This document shows, piece by piece, positions 50,666 through 58,059 of a stretch of 64,000 nucleotides of DNA. The first letter of the stretch is position 1. Each line of letters starts with the position of its first letter. The DNA comes from Actinoplanes philippinensis (lineage in GTDB: Bacteria; Actinomycetota; Actinomycetes; Mycobacteriales; Micromonosporaceae): positions 124,001 through 188,000 of the forward strand of contig NZ_FONV01000007.1 of the NCBI RefSeq assembly GCF_900113015.1, given 5' to 3'. The notes beneath the pieces are model-generated. The model had not been told where the DNA came from. It did not search any database and saw only the letters and a list, made by a program, of their open reading frames with translations. A program made the position numbers and the translations under genes.

Positions 50666-52072
50666 ATGTACGAGGCCGCTCAGCTCATCGACGGACGGTG
50701 GGCCACCGGCGCCTCCGGGCGCATTCTGACCGTTATCGACCCCCGCGACGACAGCCCGGTCACCCGGGTTCCGGTCGCCTCCGAGCAGGACGTGGCCGCC
50801 GCGGTCGACGCCGCCCGCCGGGCCGCCCCCGGGTGGGCCCGCACCGCCCCGGCCGCCCGCGCCGCCGCCCTGCACGCCGCCGCCACCACGATCGAGGCGG
50901 CCGCCGGGGAGCTCGCCGAGATCATGGCCGCCGAGATGGGCAAACCCGTCGACGGGGCACGCGACTCGATCGGCGCCGGAGTCGGGACGCTGCGCCAGTA
51001 CGCCGAACTCGGACCCACCCATCGCGGGCGCACGCTGGCCGGGAACGACGAGGCGATCGACCTGATGGCGTACCGGCCGCGCGGCGTCGTCGCGGTGATC
51101 ACCCCGTGGAACGATCCGGTCGCGGTCTCCTGCGGCCTGCTCGGGGCGGCGCTGGTCACCGGCAACACGGTCGTCCACAAACCGAGCGAGCGCACCCCGG
51201 CGACCGGCCGGCGGCTCGCCGAGCTGATCGCCCCGCACCTGCCCGAAGGTGTGCTCAACGTGATCCAGGGCGACGGCCCGGCCGGGGCGGCGCTGGCGTC
51301 GTCCGAGGTGGACGTGGTCGCCCACGTCGGCTCGACGGCGACCGGGCGGGCGATCGCGGCGGCCTGCGCGCGGACCGGGGCGAAGGCGCTGCTGGAGAAC
51401 GGCGGCAGCGATCCGCTGATCGTCGACGTCGGCGTGGACCCGGTGTGGGCGGCGGGGCAGGCGGCGCTCGGGGCGTTCGCCAACTCGGGGCAGATCTGCG
51501 TGGCCGTCGAACGGATCTACGTCCACGAGTCGATCGCCGGCGCGTTCACCGAGGCGCTGGCCGCGGAGGCGGAGACCTGGGGCAAGCAGATCGGGCCGCT
51601 CGTCGACCGGCGGCTGCGGGAGACGGTGCACGCCCAGGTGCGCGAGGCGGTACGGGACGGGGCCACGGTGGTCTGCGGCGGGACGGTGCCGTCGGGGGCG
51701 GGCGCGTACTACCCGGCGACCGTGCTGTCCGGCTGCACCGACGCCATGGCGGTGATGCGGGAGGAGACGTTCGGGCCGGTCGCGCCGGTGGCCACGGTGC
51801 GGTCCTTCGAGGAGGCGCTGAGCCGTGCGGCCGATTCGCCGTACGGGCTGGCCGCCTCGGTCCTGACCGGGTCGATGAGCAACGCGCAGCGCGCCTGGCG
51901 GGAGCTGCCGGCGGGGACGATCAAGGTCAATGCGGTGTTCGGCGGGGCACCCGGCGGCGCGGCCCACCCGCGGCGGGCCAGCGGCCAGGGGTTCGGGTAC
52001 GGCCCGGAGCTGCTCGACGAGCTGACCGTCACCACCGTCGTGCACCTGGAGGCGCCGCCCTCCGGCTGGTAG
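50666..52072 (+). CDS. NAD(P)-dependent aldehyde dehydrogenase
   Basis: 468 aa. The catalytic Asn is in ITPWNDPVAV, Glu in LLENGGSD, and nucleophile Cys in NSGQICVAVERIY. The C-terminus has EETFGPVAPVATV and PYGLAASVLT, as in ALDH superfamily enzymes related to succinate-semialdehyde and betaine-aldehyde dehydrogenases. GGGAAGG eight bases before ATG 50666 fixes the start. The substrate is not determined; it is transcribed divergently from the heptose operon. Confidence 0.93.
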   Translation: MYEAAQLIDGRWATGASGRILTVIDPRDDSPVTRVPVASEQDVAAAVDAARRAAPGWARTAPAARAAALHAAATTIEAAAGELAEIMAAEMGKPVDGARDSIGAGVGTLRQYAELGPTHRGRTLAGNDEAIDLMAYRPRGVVAVITPWNDPVAVSCGLLGAALVTGNTVVHKPSERTPATGRRLAELIAPHLPEGVLNVIQGDGPAGAALASSEVDVVAHVGSTATGRAIAAACARTGAKALLENGGSDPLIVDVGVDPVWAAGQAALGAFANSGQICVAVERIYVHESIAGAFTEALAAEAETWGKQIGPLVDRRLRETVHAQVREAVRDGATVVCGGTVPSGAGAYYPATVLSGCTDAMAVMREETFGPVAPVATVRSFEEALSRAADSPYGLAASVLTGSMSNAQRAWRELPAGTIKVNAVFGGAPGGAAHPRRASGQGFGYGPELLDELTVTTVVHLEAPPSGW

Positions 52073-52089
52073 ACATTCGCTCCATTTAG

Positions 52090-52156
52090 AGAGCACTGCT
52101 CTTGACAGTGAACACCGCACTGCGGTTCACTGGCCTCAACAGAGAGCAGTGCTCTC
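52090..52156. promoter_or_regulatory. Three inverted repeats with GCA-N-TGC core
   Basis: AGAGCA-C-TGCTCT at 52090-52102, GTGAAC...GTTCAC at 52108-52130 enclosing CCGCA-C-TGCGG, and GAGAGCA-G-TGCTCTC at 52142-52156. A TTGACA -35-like hexamer (52102-52107) overlaps the first. These look like repressor operators for the Ddn-like gene, but no regulator gene is adjacent, so control must be in trans. Confidence 0.75.
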
Positions 52157-52175
52157 GCACATCCGAGGAGCGATC

Positions 52176-52613
52176 ATGCGATACCTGGCCCCGAAACGTG
52201 CCGCGAACCTCTTCAACCAGTTCGCCAAGTGGCTCACCGCCCACGGCGTCAGCCTGATGGGCAGCCGGGTCGTCGCGATCCGCGGCCGCAAGTCCGGCGA
52301 GATCCGGACCACGGTGGTCAACCTGTTCGACTTCGAGGGCGAGCGCTACCTGCTCTCCCCGCGCGGCCACACCCAGTGGGTCCGCAACCTGCGCGCCGCC
52401 GGCGAGGGCGAGCTGCGCCTCGGCCGCCGCGCCGAGACCTTCACCCCGGTCGAGGTCGCGGATGCCGACAAGCCCGAGCTGATCCGCCTCTACCTGCGCA
52501 AATGGGCGTGGGAGACGGGCGCGTTCTTCGATGGCCTCAAGGCCGACTCCCCCGAGGCCGACATCGCCGCGGCCGCCCCCGGCTTCCCGGTCTTCCGCCT
52601 CGTCACCCGCTGA
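52176..52613 (+). CDS. DUF385/Ddn-type deazaflavin-dependent nitroreductase-like protein
   Basis: 145 aa, ATG 52176 with GAGGAG upstream. RGRKSGEIRTTVVNLFDFEG, YLLSPRGHTQWVRNLRAAGEGEL and FFDGLKADSPE match the F420-binding split-barrel family (Ddn, DUF385), including the conserved GRKSG and WVRNLRAAG blocks. Family members use F420H2 to reduce quinones or nitro compounds. No membrane segment is present. Three dyads lie directly upstream. Confidence 0.92.
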   Translation: MRYLAPKRAANLFNQFAKWLTAHGVSLMGSRVVAIRGRKSGEIRTTVVNLFDFEGERYLLSPRGHTQWVRNLRAAGEGELRLGRRAETFTPVEVADADKPELIRLYLRKWAWETGAFFDGLKADSPEADIAAAAPGFPVFRLVTR

Positions 52614-52685
52614 CGCCCACGGGTGGCGGACCCGGTACGCCGAGACCGGCGCCGGGGACCTCGTCTCCCGATGGACGGTGAGCGG

Positions 52686-53546
52686 TCACCGGTCCGTGCG
52701 GGCGAAGGCGGCCTCGGTGGACGGGGGCAGGGCGCGCCGGTGGTGCAGCGCCCACGGCAGGGCGCGCGTCACGTCCCACGCGGCGGACGGCGAGTCCCGC
52801 AGGGTGGCCGCGGCGGTGCGGGCGACCACCGACGGCGGGCGGCGCAGCAGGGCCGTCAGCAGGCGGTTGCGGGACTCGATGCGGCGACGCGCTCCGGTGT
52901 CGCGGCCGGCCGGGAGCGGGAAGTGACGTACCACGAGGTCCGGCCGGTAGCACAGCCACCAGCCGGCGGCGGTCAGGTCCATGGCCAGCAGCGCCTCCTC
53001 GCCGTACACGAAAAGGCGCGGCTCGAAACCGCCGGCCGCCAGGAACGCCTCCCGCCGGACCACGACGGCGCAGGAGAGGAAGCCGGTCACCTGCGGGCCG
53101 GGAGCGCCCGGCGGGGTGCCGAGCGGCGCGGCGGCCTGCGCCGCGGAGACCGGGTCGAGGCGGCCGTCCGCTCCGACGAGCACCCGCGCGGTGAGCAGGC
53201 CCAGACGCGGGCAGGCGTCGAACAGGGCGGCGGCCCGGGCCAGGGAGCCCGCGGTCCACCAGGAGTCGTCGTCGGCGAAGGCCACATACGGGGTACGCGC
53301 GCGGCGTACCCCGTCGTTGCGGGCGGCGGCGCCCCGGTTCTCGCCGAGCCGGACCACGCCGACCGCCGGGAAAGCGCGGCTGATCGTTTCCGGGCTGCCG
53401 TCGGTGGAGCCGTTGTCGACGAGGATCACCGGGGCGCGGTGCTCGGGGATCGTCTCGAGCAGCCGTTCCCGCCGGTCCCGGGTGGCCACCACCACGGTGA
53501 CCCGGTCGGTCTCCGCGGCGGTGGCGACGGGCGCCGGAACGGTCAT
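52686..53546 (-). CDS. Glycosyltransferase family 2
   Basis: 286 aa. VTVVVATRDRRERLLETI, VILVDNGSTDGSPET, GAAARNDGVRRARTPYVAFADDDSWW (DDD metal site; shown as GAAARNDGVRRARTPYVAF) and FFVYGEEALLAMDL-like RLFVYGEEALLAMDLTAAGW. No membrane anchor is seen. Its ATG 53546 overlaps the LLM gene stop, so the two are expressed together. The substrate is unknown. Confidence 0.92.
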   Translation of the reverse strand: MTVPAPVATAAETDRVTVVVATRDRRERLLETIPEHRAPVILVDNGSTDGSPETISRAFPAVGVVRLGENRGAAARNDGVRRARTPYVAFADDDSWWTAGSLARAAALFDACPRLGLLTARVLVGADGRLDPVSAAQAAAPLGTPPGAPGPQVTGFLSCAVVVRREAFLAAGGFEPRLFVYGEEALLAMDLTAAGWWLCYRPDLVVRHFPLPAGRDTGARRRIESRNRLLTALLRRPPSVVARTAAATLRDSPSAAWDVTRALPWALHHRRALPPSTEAAFARTDR

Positions 53547-54496
53547 GCGGCGAGCCGCCCGCGCAGCTCCTTGGCGAAGAAGTCGAGGAAGCCGTCCGGG
53601 TCGGGGCCGGTGTTCATCAGGACGACGTGGTCGAAGCCGGCGTCGGTGTACTCGCGGACGGCGTCGGTGTAGCGGTCCGGGTCGGGGCCGGCCACGAACT
53701 TCTCGCGGACGTCGTCCTCGGTGACGGTCGCCGACGCGGCCTCGAAGTTGACCGGGTTGGGCAGCTCGGACATCACCTTCCAGCCGGTGACCGCCCAGCG
53801 GGTGGTGCGGTGGGCCTCCTTGATCGCGGCCTCCTCGGTCGGTGCCCAGGCCACCGACAGCTCCGCGTACCGGGGCCCGCTGCCGCCGTTGCCGGTGAAC
53901 GTCTCGACCAGGTCGGCGCGGGGCTCGGTGGCGAACAGGCCGGTGCCGTGGGTCGCGGCCAGCTCGGCCGCCGCCGTGCCGCCGGCCGCCACCGCGATCG
54001 CCGGCAGGGTCTCCGGCAGGTCGAAGACGCGGGCGTCCTCCAGCTGCAGGTACTTCCCCTCGTACGACCGGTAGCCGCCCTGCCAGAGCAGGTTGATGAT
54101 GTCGAGCGCCTCACGCAGCCGCTCGTGGCGTTCCCGGACGCTGCCGAACCCGAGGCCGACGACGTGCTCGTTGAGCCGCTCCCCCGCCCCGACGCCCAGC
54201 GTGAACCGGTTGTCCGACAGGATCGCGAGGGTCGCCGCGGCCTGGGCGATGATCGCCGGGTGGTAGCGGACGGTCGGGCAGGTGACGCCGGTGGCCAGCC
54301 CGAGCCGGGTGGTCTGCACGGCGATGGCGCTGAGCACGTTCCAGGCGAACGGCGAGTGCCCCTGCACGTCGAGCCACGGGTGGTAGTGGTCGCTGATCTC
54401 GACGAAGTCGAACCCGGCCTCCTCGGCGCGGATCGCCTGCCGGACCAGTTCCTTCGGGCCGAACGCCTCTGCGGCGAGTTTGTATCCGAGTCTCAT
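53543..54496 (-). CDS. F420-dependent LLM-class oxidoreductase (TIGR03557 type)
   Basis: 317 aa. LGYKLAAEAFGPKELVRQA, FDFVEISDHYHPWLDVQGHSPFAWNVL, LGLATGVTCPTVRYHPA and GVGAGERLNEHVVG are shared with the Fgd1/TIGR03557 family, including the ISDHYHPW block that contacts F420 and phosphate (the second given as ISDHYHPWLDVQGHSPFAW). It could be an F420-dependent sugar-phosphate dehydrogenase or related reductase. It is cotranscribed with the downstream GT2. Confidence 0.92.
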   Translation of the reverse strand: MRLGYKLAAEAFGPKELVRQAIRAEEAGFDFVEISDHYHPWLDVQGHSPFAWNVLSAIAVQTTRLGLATGVTCPTVRYHPAIIAQAAATLAILSDNRFTLGVGAGERLNEHVVGLGFGSVRERHERLREALDIINLLWQGGYRSYEGKYLQLEDARVFDLPETLPAIAVAAGGTAAAELAATHGTGLFATEPRADLVETFTGNGGSGPRYAELSVAWAPTEEAAIKEAHRTTRWAVTGWKVMSELPNPVNFEAASATVTEDDVREKFVAGPDPDRYTDAVREYTDAGFDHVVLMNTGPDPDGFLDFFAKELRGRLAA

Positions 54497-54522
54497 GGTG
54501 CTGCCCGATTCCCTCGTAGGAA

Positions 54523-54562
54523 CGGGACAAACGTGGCAGTTCGAGCTGCCACGTCTGTCCCG
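54523..54562 (-). terminator. Long hairpin downstream of the DUF3618 gene
   Basis: CGGGACA and ACGTGGCAG pair with CTGCCACGT and TGTCCCG around a TTCGAG loop, broken by one unpaired A/C position. It begins 20 bases after the DUF3618 stop on the minus strand and separates that operon from the LLM gene. Confidence 0.85.
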
Positions 54563-54581
54563 CCGAAAATGACCGTCGTCG

Positions 54582-55166
54582 TCAGGGGGTCGCCGCGTGC
54601 CGTACGTCCTGGGCGTCCGACCGGGCCGTCTCCCTGGTCGCCTGCGCCGCGTCGCGGGCCGTCTCGCGCACCTGCCCCGCGGCCTCCTGCACGGTGCCGC
54701 CGATCTCGTCCTTGAGATCGCTCGCGACGTCCTTGACCTTGTCGGTGAGGTCGCCGCTGTGGTCCTTGAGCTGCTGACCGGCCCGCCGCTCGACGTCGGT
54801 GACCGGCATCAGCGAGGCGGTCAGCAGGCCGACGCCGAACGCGATGATGCCCGCCGCGATCGGGTTGCCCTGGGTCTGCCGGGCCACCGCCTGCGGCGCC
54901 TGGCGCACCCGGTCGGCGGCGGCCGACGCCTTGTCGCTCGCGGCGTCCGACAGCTCGGACGCCTTGGTGCCGGCGGCCTCCGTGAGGTCGGACGCCTTGT
55001 GCCGGGTGTCTTCCGCAGTACCCATCACGCTCTCCTTCACCGCGGTCCAGCGCCGCCGGGCGACCTGGCGCGGGCTCGTCTTCTCGGCCAGCAGGTCGAC
55101 GTCGCGGGTGAGCGACGCCCGGGTCCTCTCGATGTCCTGCCTCAGCCGGTCGGGTTCTTCAGCCAT
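54582..55166 (-). CDS. DUF3618 protein
   Basis: 194 aa from ATG 55166. The family N-terminus PDRLRQDIERTRASLTRDVD and KTSPRQVARRRW is followed by apolipoprotein-like amphipathic helices (ASELSDAASDKASAAADRV). A single hydrophobic segment (AAGIIAFGVGLLTASLM) is followed by more Lys/Asp/Ala helices (KVKDVASDLKDEIGGTVQEA). It is likely membrane-associated and involved in envelope or stress physiology; the function is unknown. It overlaps the holin-like gene by 25 bases. Confidence 0.9.
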   Translation of the reverse strand: MAEEPDRLRQDIERTRASLTRDVDLLAEKTSPRQVARRRWTAVKESVMGTAEDTRHKASDLTEAAGTKASELSDAASDKASAAADRVRQAPQAVARQTQGNPIAAGIIAFGVGLLTASLMPVTDVERRAGQQLKDHSGDLTDKVKDVASDLKDEIGGTVQEAAGQVRETARDAAQATRETARSDAQDVRHAATP

Positions 55167-55540
55167 TGGGCGTCCTCCTTCAACGTTTCGGCGGTGCGGC
55201 GCGGCACCGGGTCGACGGTCTTCATCTTGTTGCGGCCGCTCACGAACAGCACCGCGCCGATGGCGCCCCAGACGACGGCGACGATCAGCGCCGCCCAGCC
55301 GGGGTCCATCACGTTGGAGAGGCCGAACACGACGGCGAAGCTCAGCAGCACCACCGCCAGGTACCCGGCGAACCCGGCGCCGCCGAGCATCCCGGCGGCC
55401 TTGCCGGCCTTGGTGGCCTCCTGCCGGATCTCGGCCTTGGCCAGCTCGACCTCCTGCCGGAACAACTGGGAGAGGTCGTCGCTGATGTTGCCGATGATCT
55501 CGCCGATCGAGGTCTGCTCGACACGGTCGGGGGTGGTCAT
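55142..55540 (-). CDS. Phage-holin-3_6 superfamily (Actinobacterial holin-X-like) membrane protein
   Basis: 132 aa. SIGEIIGNISDDLSQLFRQEVELAKAEI leads to two membrane helices (GFAGYLAVVLLSFAVVFGL and WAALIVAVVWGAIGAVLFV), the standard layout (first shown as ISDDLSQLFRQEVELAKAE). Despite the family name, these chromosomal proteins are not phage genes. They are usually found with YtxH and DUF3618 genes, as here. Confidence 0.9.
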   Translation of the reverse strand: MTTPDRVEQTSIGEIIGNISDDLSQLFRQEVELAKAEIRQEATKAGKAAGMLGGAGFAGYLAVVLLSFAVVFGLSNVMDPGWAALIVAVVWGAIGAVLFVSGRNKMKTVDPVPRRTAETLKEDAQWLKNPTG

Positions 55541-56406
55541 GACCGGTACTCCGGGTCACCGGGCGTGACGACGGCCGGGGCGCCGGTGCCGGTGCCGGTG
55601 TACTGGGTGGTGGCCGGCGTCACGTAGCCGGAGCCGGTGGAGGCCGGCACGTAGGCGAGCGTCTCGTCGGTCTCCGTCGCATGGCCGGTCGACGCGGCCG
55701 GGTAGCCGGTGGAGCCGGCGGAGGCCGCCGGGTAGCCGGTGGAGCCCGCGGAGGCCGCCGGGTAGCCGGTGGAGCCCGCGGAGGCCGCCGGGTAGCCGGT
55801 GGACTCGGTGTAGGTGTCGGTGCTCGGCTTGACGGCGCCCGCGTCCGGGTCGGCCTTGGCGACGCTCTTGCCGAGGCGGCCGACGACGAATCCGGCGGCC
55901 AGCGCAGTGGCCAGGAACGCGCCGGGGCGGCGGCGGGCGAAGTCCTCGACCTCGCGGAGCACACCCTCGGGCCCGTTGCGGTCCAGGTAGTCGGCGAACT
56001 GGCGGCCGCCCTCGGCGACCCGCGAGACGACGGCGGCGGCCGGCGAGTCGGCCCAGTCGCCGCGCATCTCGTCGAGGTGGTCGGCGGTCTGCCGGATGCT
56101 GCCCACGAGGCGGCTGTTCTGCGTACGGGCCTGCTCGCCGAGCTTGTCGCGGACCTCGGAGGCGACGTTGCGGGCCTGGGTTCGCGCCTCGGCGCCGACC
56201 CGCTGGGCCTGTTCCTTGGCGGTCCCGGCCACATCGCTCGCCGCGTCGCCGGCCGCGGCGCGGGTCTGCTGGGCCACCTGCTTGACCGTGGACCGGTCCG
56301 CGTTCGCCGGCGAGGTCTGCGGCGCCGGGTCGTAGGACGTCTGCTGCGGCACGTCGGCCGGGTATGCCGGCTCCGGCACGCGACCGGCCGGTGATACGTC
56401 ACTCAT
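55537..56406 (-). CDS. YtxH-like envelope protein with repeat tail
   Basis: 289 aa from ATG 56406, GGGAGGAA upstream; the frame start at 56436 lacks this. Amphipathic Ala/Gln helices (VKQVAQQTRAAAGDAASDVA, GTAKEQAQRVGAEARTQARN) are followed by LDRNGPEGVLREVEDFARRRP and a Gly-rich membrane helix (AFLATALAAGFVVGRLG). A repeat-rich tail, GSTGYPAASA times four, follows. The first gene of a three-gene operon with holin-like and DUF3618 proteins. Confidence 0.85.
   Translation of the reverse strand: MSDVSPAGRVPEPAYPADVPQQTSYDPAPQTSPANADRSTVKQVAQQTRAAAGDAASDVAGTAKEQAQRVGAEARTQARNVASEVRDKLGEQARTQNSRLVGSIRQTADHLDEMRGDWADSPAAAVVSRVAEGGRQFADYLDRNGPEGVLREVEDFARRRPGAFLATALAAGFVVGRLGKSVAKADPDAGAVKPSTDTYTESTGYPAASAGSTGYPAASAGSTGYPAASAGSTGYPAASTGHATETDETLAYVPASTGSGYVTPATTQYTGTGTGAPAVVTPGDPEYRS
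55691..55810. repeat. 30-bp in-frame tandem repeat, four copies
   Basis: GGTAGCCGGTGGAG-containing units recur at 30-base period (near-identical in the last three). They encode the 10-residue repeat GSTGYPAASA in the tail of the YtxH-like protein. Confidence 0.93.
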
Positions 56407-56566
56407 GGTGGTTCCTCCCGAACCGAGAAGATGCATACGGCCTGTCAGCTACCCACCCGGAGACGATCGACTCGTCACCGGTTGTGATGAATGGCGCGAA
56501 AACCCGACCCTTAAAAACGTTGATCTTGGGTACGGCGTACCGCCTCGAAGGTCTGCGGGTCTTTGT

Positions 56567-56580
56567 TAGGGTCGCCAACC
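56567..56580 (+). promoter_or_regulatory. Probable -10 element, leaderless folP-like transcript
   Basis: TAGGGT at 56567-56572 ends eight bases before GTG 56581, and no Shine-Dalgarno is visible. The transcript could therefore start at or near the initiation codon, a common arrangement in actinomycetes. Confidence 0.5.
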
Positions 56581-57447
56581 GTGAGCGAACTTCTCGGCCC
56601 GCGGATCATCGGCGGCCGGTCCTATGACTTCTCCCGCCGGGTCGTCGTGATGGCGATCGTGAACCGCACTCCCGACTCGTTCCACGACAAGGGCCGCACG
56701 TTCGCTCTGGAGAAGGCGACCGAGGCGGTGGCGAGGGCTGCCGCCGACGGGGCGGACTGGATCGACATCGGCGGGGTGCCGTTCGCGCCGGGCCCGGAGG
56801 TGACCGCGGCCGAGGAGCTGGACCGGGTGCTGCCGGTCGTGGAGGCGGCCCGCGGCCTGGCGGTCGTCTCGGTCGACACGTTCCGGCCGGAGGTCGCCGC
56901 CGAGGTGATCCGGGCCGGCGCCGGGGTCGTCAACGACACGTCCGGGCTGCGCGACCCGGCGATGGCCGACGCGGTCGCGGGCACCGATGCGCAGCTGGTG
57001 ATCTGCCACAGCCTGGCGGCGCCGCGCACCGAGTACCCGAGCCCGCGGTACGGCGACGTGACCGCCGAGGTCGGCGCTTTCCTACGGGAGAAGGTGGAGC
57101 TGGCGCTGTCGCGCGGGGTCCGGCCGGACCAGATCGTCATCGACCCGGGTCACGACCTCAACAAGAACACCCACCACTCACTGGAGCTGTGCCGGCGGCT
57201 CGACGAGATCGCGGCGATCGGCTACCCGATGCTGGCCGCGCTGAGCAACAAGGACTTCATCGGCGAGACACTGGACCGCCCGCAGCAGGAGCGGCTGGCC
57301 GGCACCCTGGCCACGCTGGTCTTCTGCATCACCCGTGGCGCCCGGATCATGCGGGTCCACGACGTGCGGGCCGCCACCGACGCGATCCGGATGACCGAGG
57401 CGATGCTGGGCTGGCGGGAGCCCGCCTACACCCGGCACAACATCTGA
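56581..57447 (+). CDS. Dihydropteroate synthase paralogue (FolP2-like)
   Basis: 288 aa from GTG 56581. Pterin-binding TIM barrel: VMAIVNRTPDSFHDKG, GADWIDIGGVPFAPG, VVSVDTFRP, VNDTSGL, IDPGHDLNKNTHHSLEL, LAALSNKDFIGETL and MRVHDVRAA. The GHDLNKNTHHSL and SNKDFIGE blocks are as in mycobacterial FolP2 rather than in FolP1. FolP2 is reported not to complete folate synthesis and its true role is uncertain. A separate folP1 elsewhere in the genome would be expected. Confidence 0.88.
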   Translation: MSELLGPRIIGGRSYDFSRRVVVMAIVNRTPDSFHDKGRTFALEKATEAVARAAADGADWIDIGGVPFAPGPEVTAAEELDRVLPVVEAARGLAVVSVDTFRPEVAAEVIRAGAGVVNDTSGLRDPAMADAVAGTDAQLVICHSLAAPRTEYPSPRYGDVTAEVGAFLREKVELALSRGVRPDQIVIDPGHDLNKNTHHSLELCRRLDEIAAIGYPMLAALSNKDFIGETLDRPQQERLAGTLATLVFCITRGARIMRVHDVRAATDAIRMTEAMLGWREPAYTRHNI

Positions 57448-57450
57448 GTC

Positions 57451-57993
57451 CTATCGCGGGAGGGTGTCGAGCAGATCGGCCATCCACGGCTGCGGCGGGA
57501 CCGCGTCCGGGCCGAGCACCCGCATCGCGCCGAGAACGGTGATCAGCATGCCGTTCGCGAAGAAGTCGCGAGTCTCCTCGGCCGAGGCCCCGGTCAACTC
57601 GCGAACCAGCGTGAACTGCTCCCCGTAGCACTGCCGGACGGCGTCGCCGAGACCCGGATCGGCCGCCGCGGCGAACCCGTGCAGCAGCACGACGAGCAGA
57701 TCACGCTCGGCGAGCAGCTGCTTGTAGGCCTTGCCCAGCCCGCTCAGCGTCGGGTCCACGGCGGCGGCGTCACGCCAGATCTGCTGCACGCGCTCACCGG
57801 CATGCCGCACGGTGGCCAGGAACAGCTCCTGCTTCGACCCGAAGATGCGGATCACATACGGCTGGGACACCCCGGCGAGCCGGGCCACCTGATCGGTCGT
57901 CGTCCCCGCGTAACCGCCCTGCGCGAAGGCGGTGACGGCGGCCGCCACGAGTTGCGCGTGACGTTCCTGGGCGGTGAGACGTGTCCGGACCAT
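57451..57993 (-). CDS. TetR-family regulator of the adjacent MFS gene
   Basis: 180 aa. HTH LVAAAVTAFAQGGYAGTTTDQVARLAGVSQPYVIRIFGSK (shown as TTTDQVARLAGVSQPYVIR), then a helical ligand domain (LLHGFAAAADPGLGDAV, FFANGMLITVLGAMRVLG). It is divergent from an MFS transporter with two shared operators between them, the classical TetR/efflux arrangement, so it probably represses that pump. Three bases separate its stop from that of folP2-like. Confidence 0.93.
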   Translation of the reverse strand: MVRTRLTAQERHAQLVAAAVTAFAQGGYAGTTTDQVARLAGVSQPYVIRIFGSKQELFLATVRHAGERVQQIWRDAAAVDPTLSGLGKAYKQLLAERDLLVVLLHGFAAAADPGLGDAVRQCYGEQFTLVRELTGASAEETRDFFANGMLITVLGAMRVLGPDAVPPQPWMADLLDTLPR

Positions 57994-58001
57994 GTTGACA
58001 G

Positions 58002-58044
58002 GTTATCAGTCGATGCTTACCGTCCTTAGTTATCAGTCGATAAC
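58002..58044. promoter_or_regulatory. Two GTTATCAGTCGAT operators between tetR and MFS
   Basis: GTTATCAGTCGATGC at 58002-58016 and GTTATCAGTCGATAAC at 58029-58044 share 13 bases. The second is a dyad with arms GTTATC/GATAAC. They are about 27 bp apart, placing both on one helical face, and cover the divergent promoters. Confidence 0.85.
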
Positions 58045-58059
58045 AACTATGGGAGCATC

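Noticed and set aside
55142..55540. Possible prophage, because of the phage-holin family name
   Set aside because: The gene is in a YtxH/DUF3618 chromosomal operon and no other phage gene, integrase or att-like repeat is visible.
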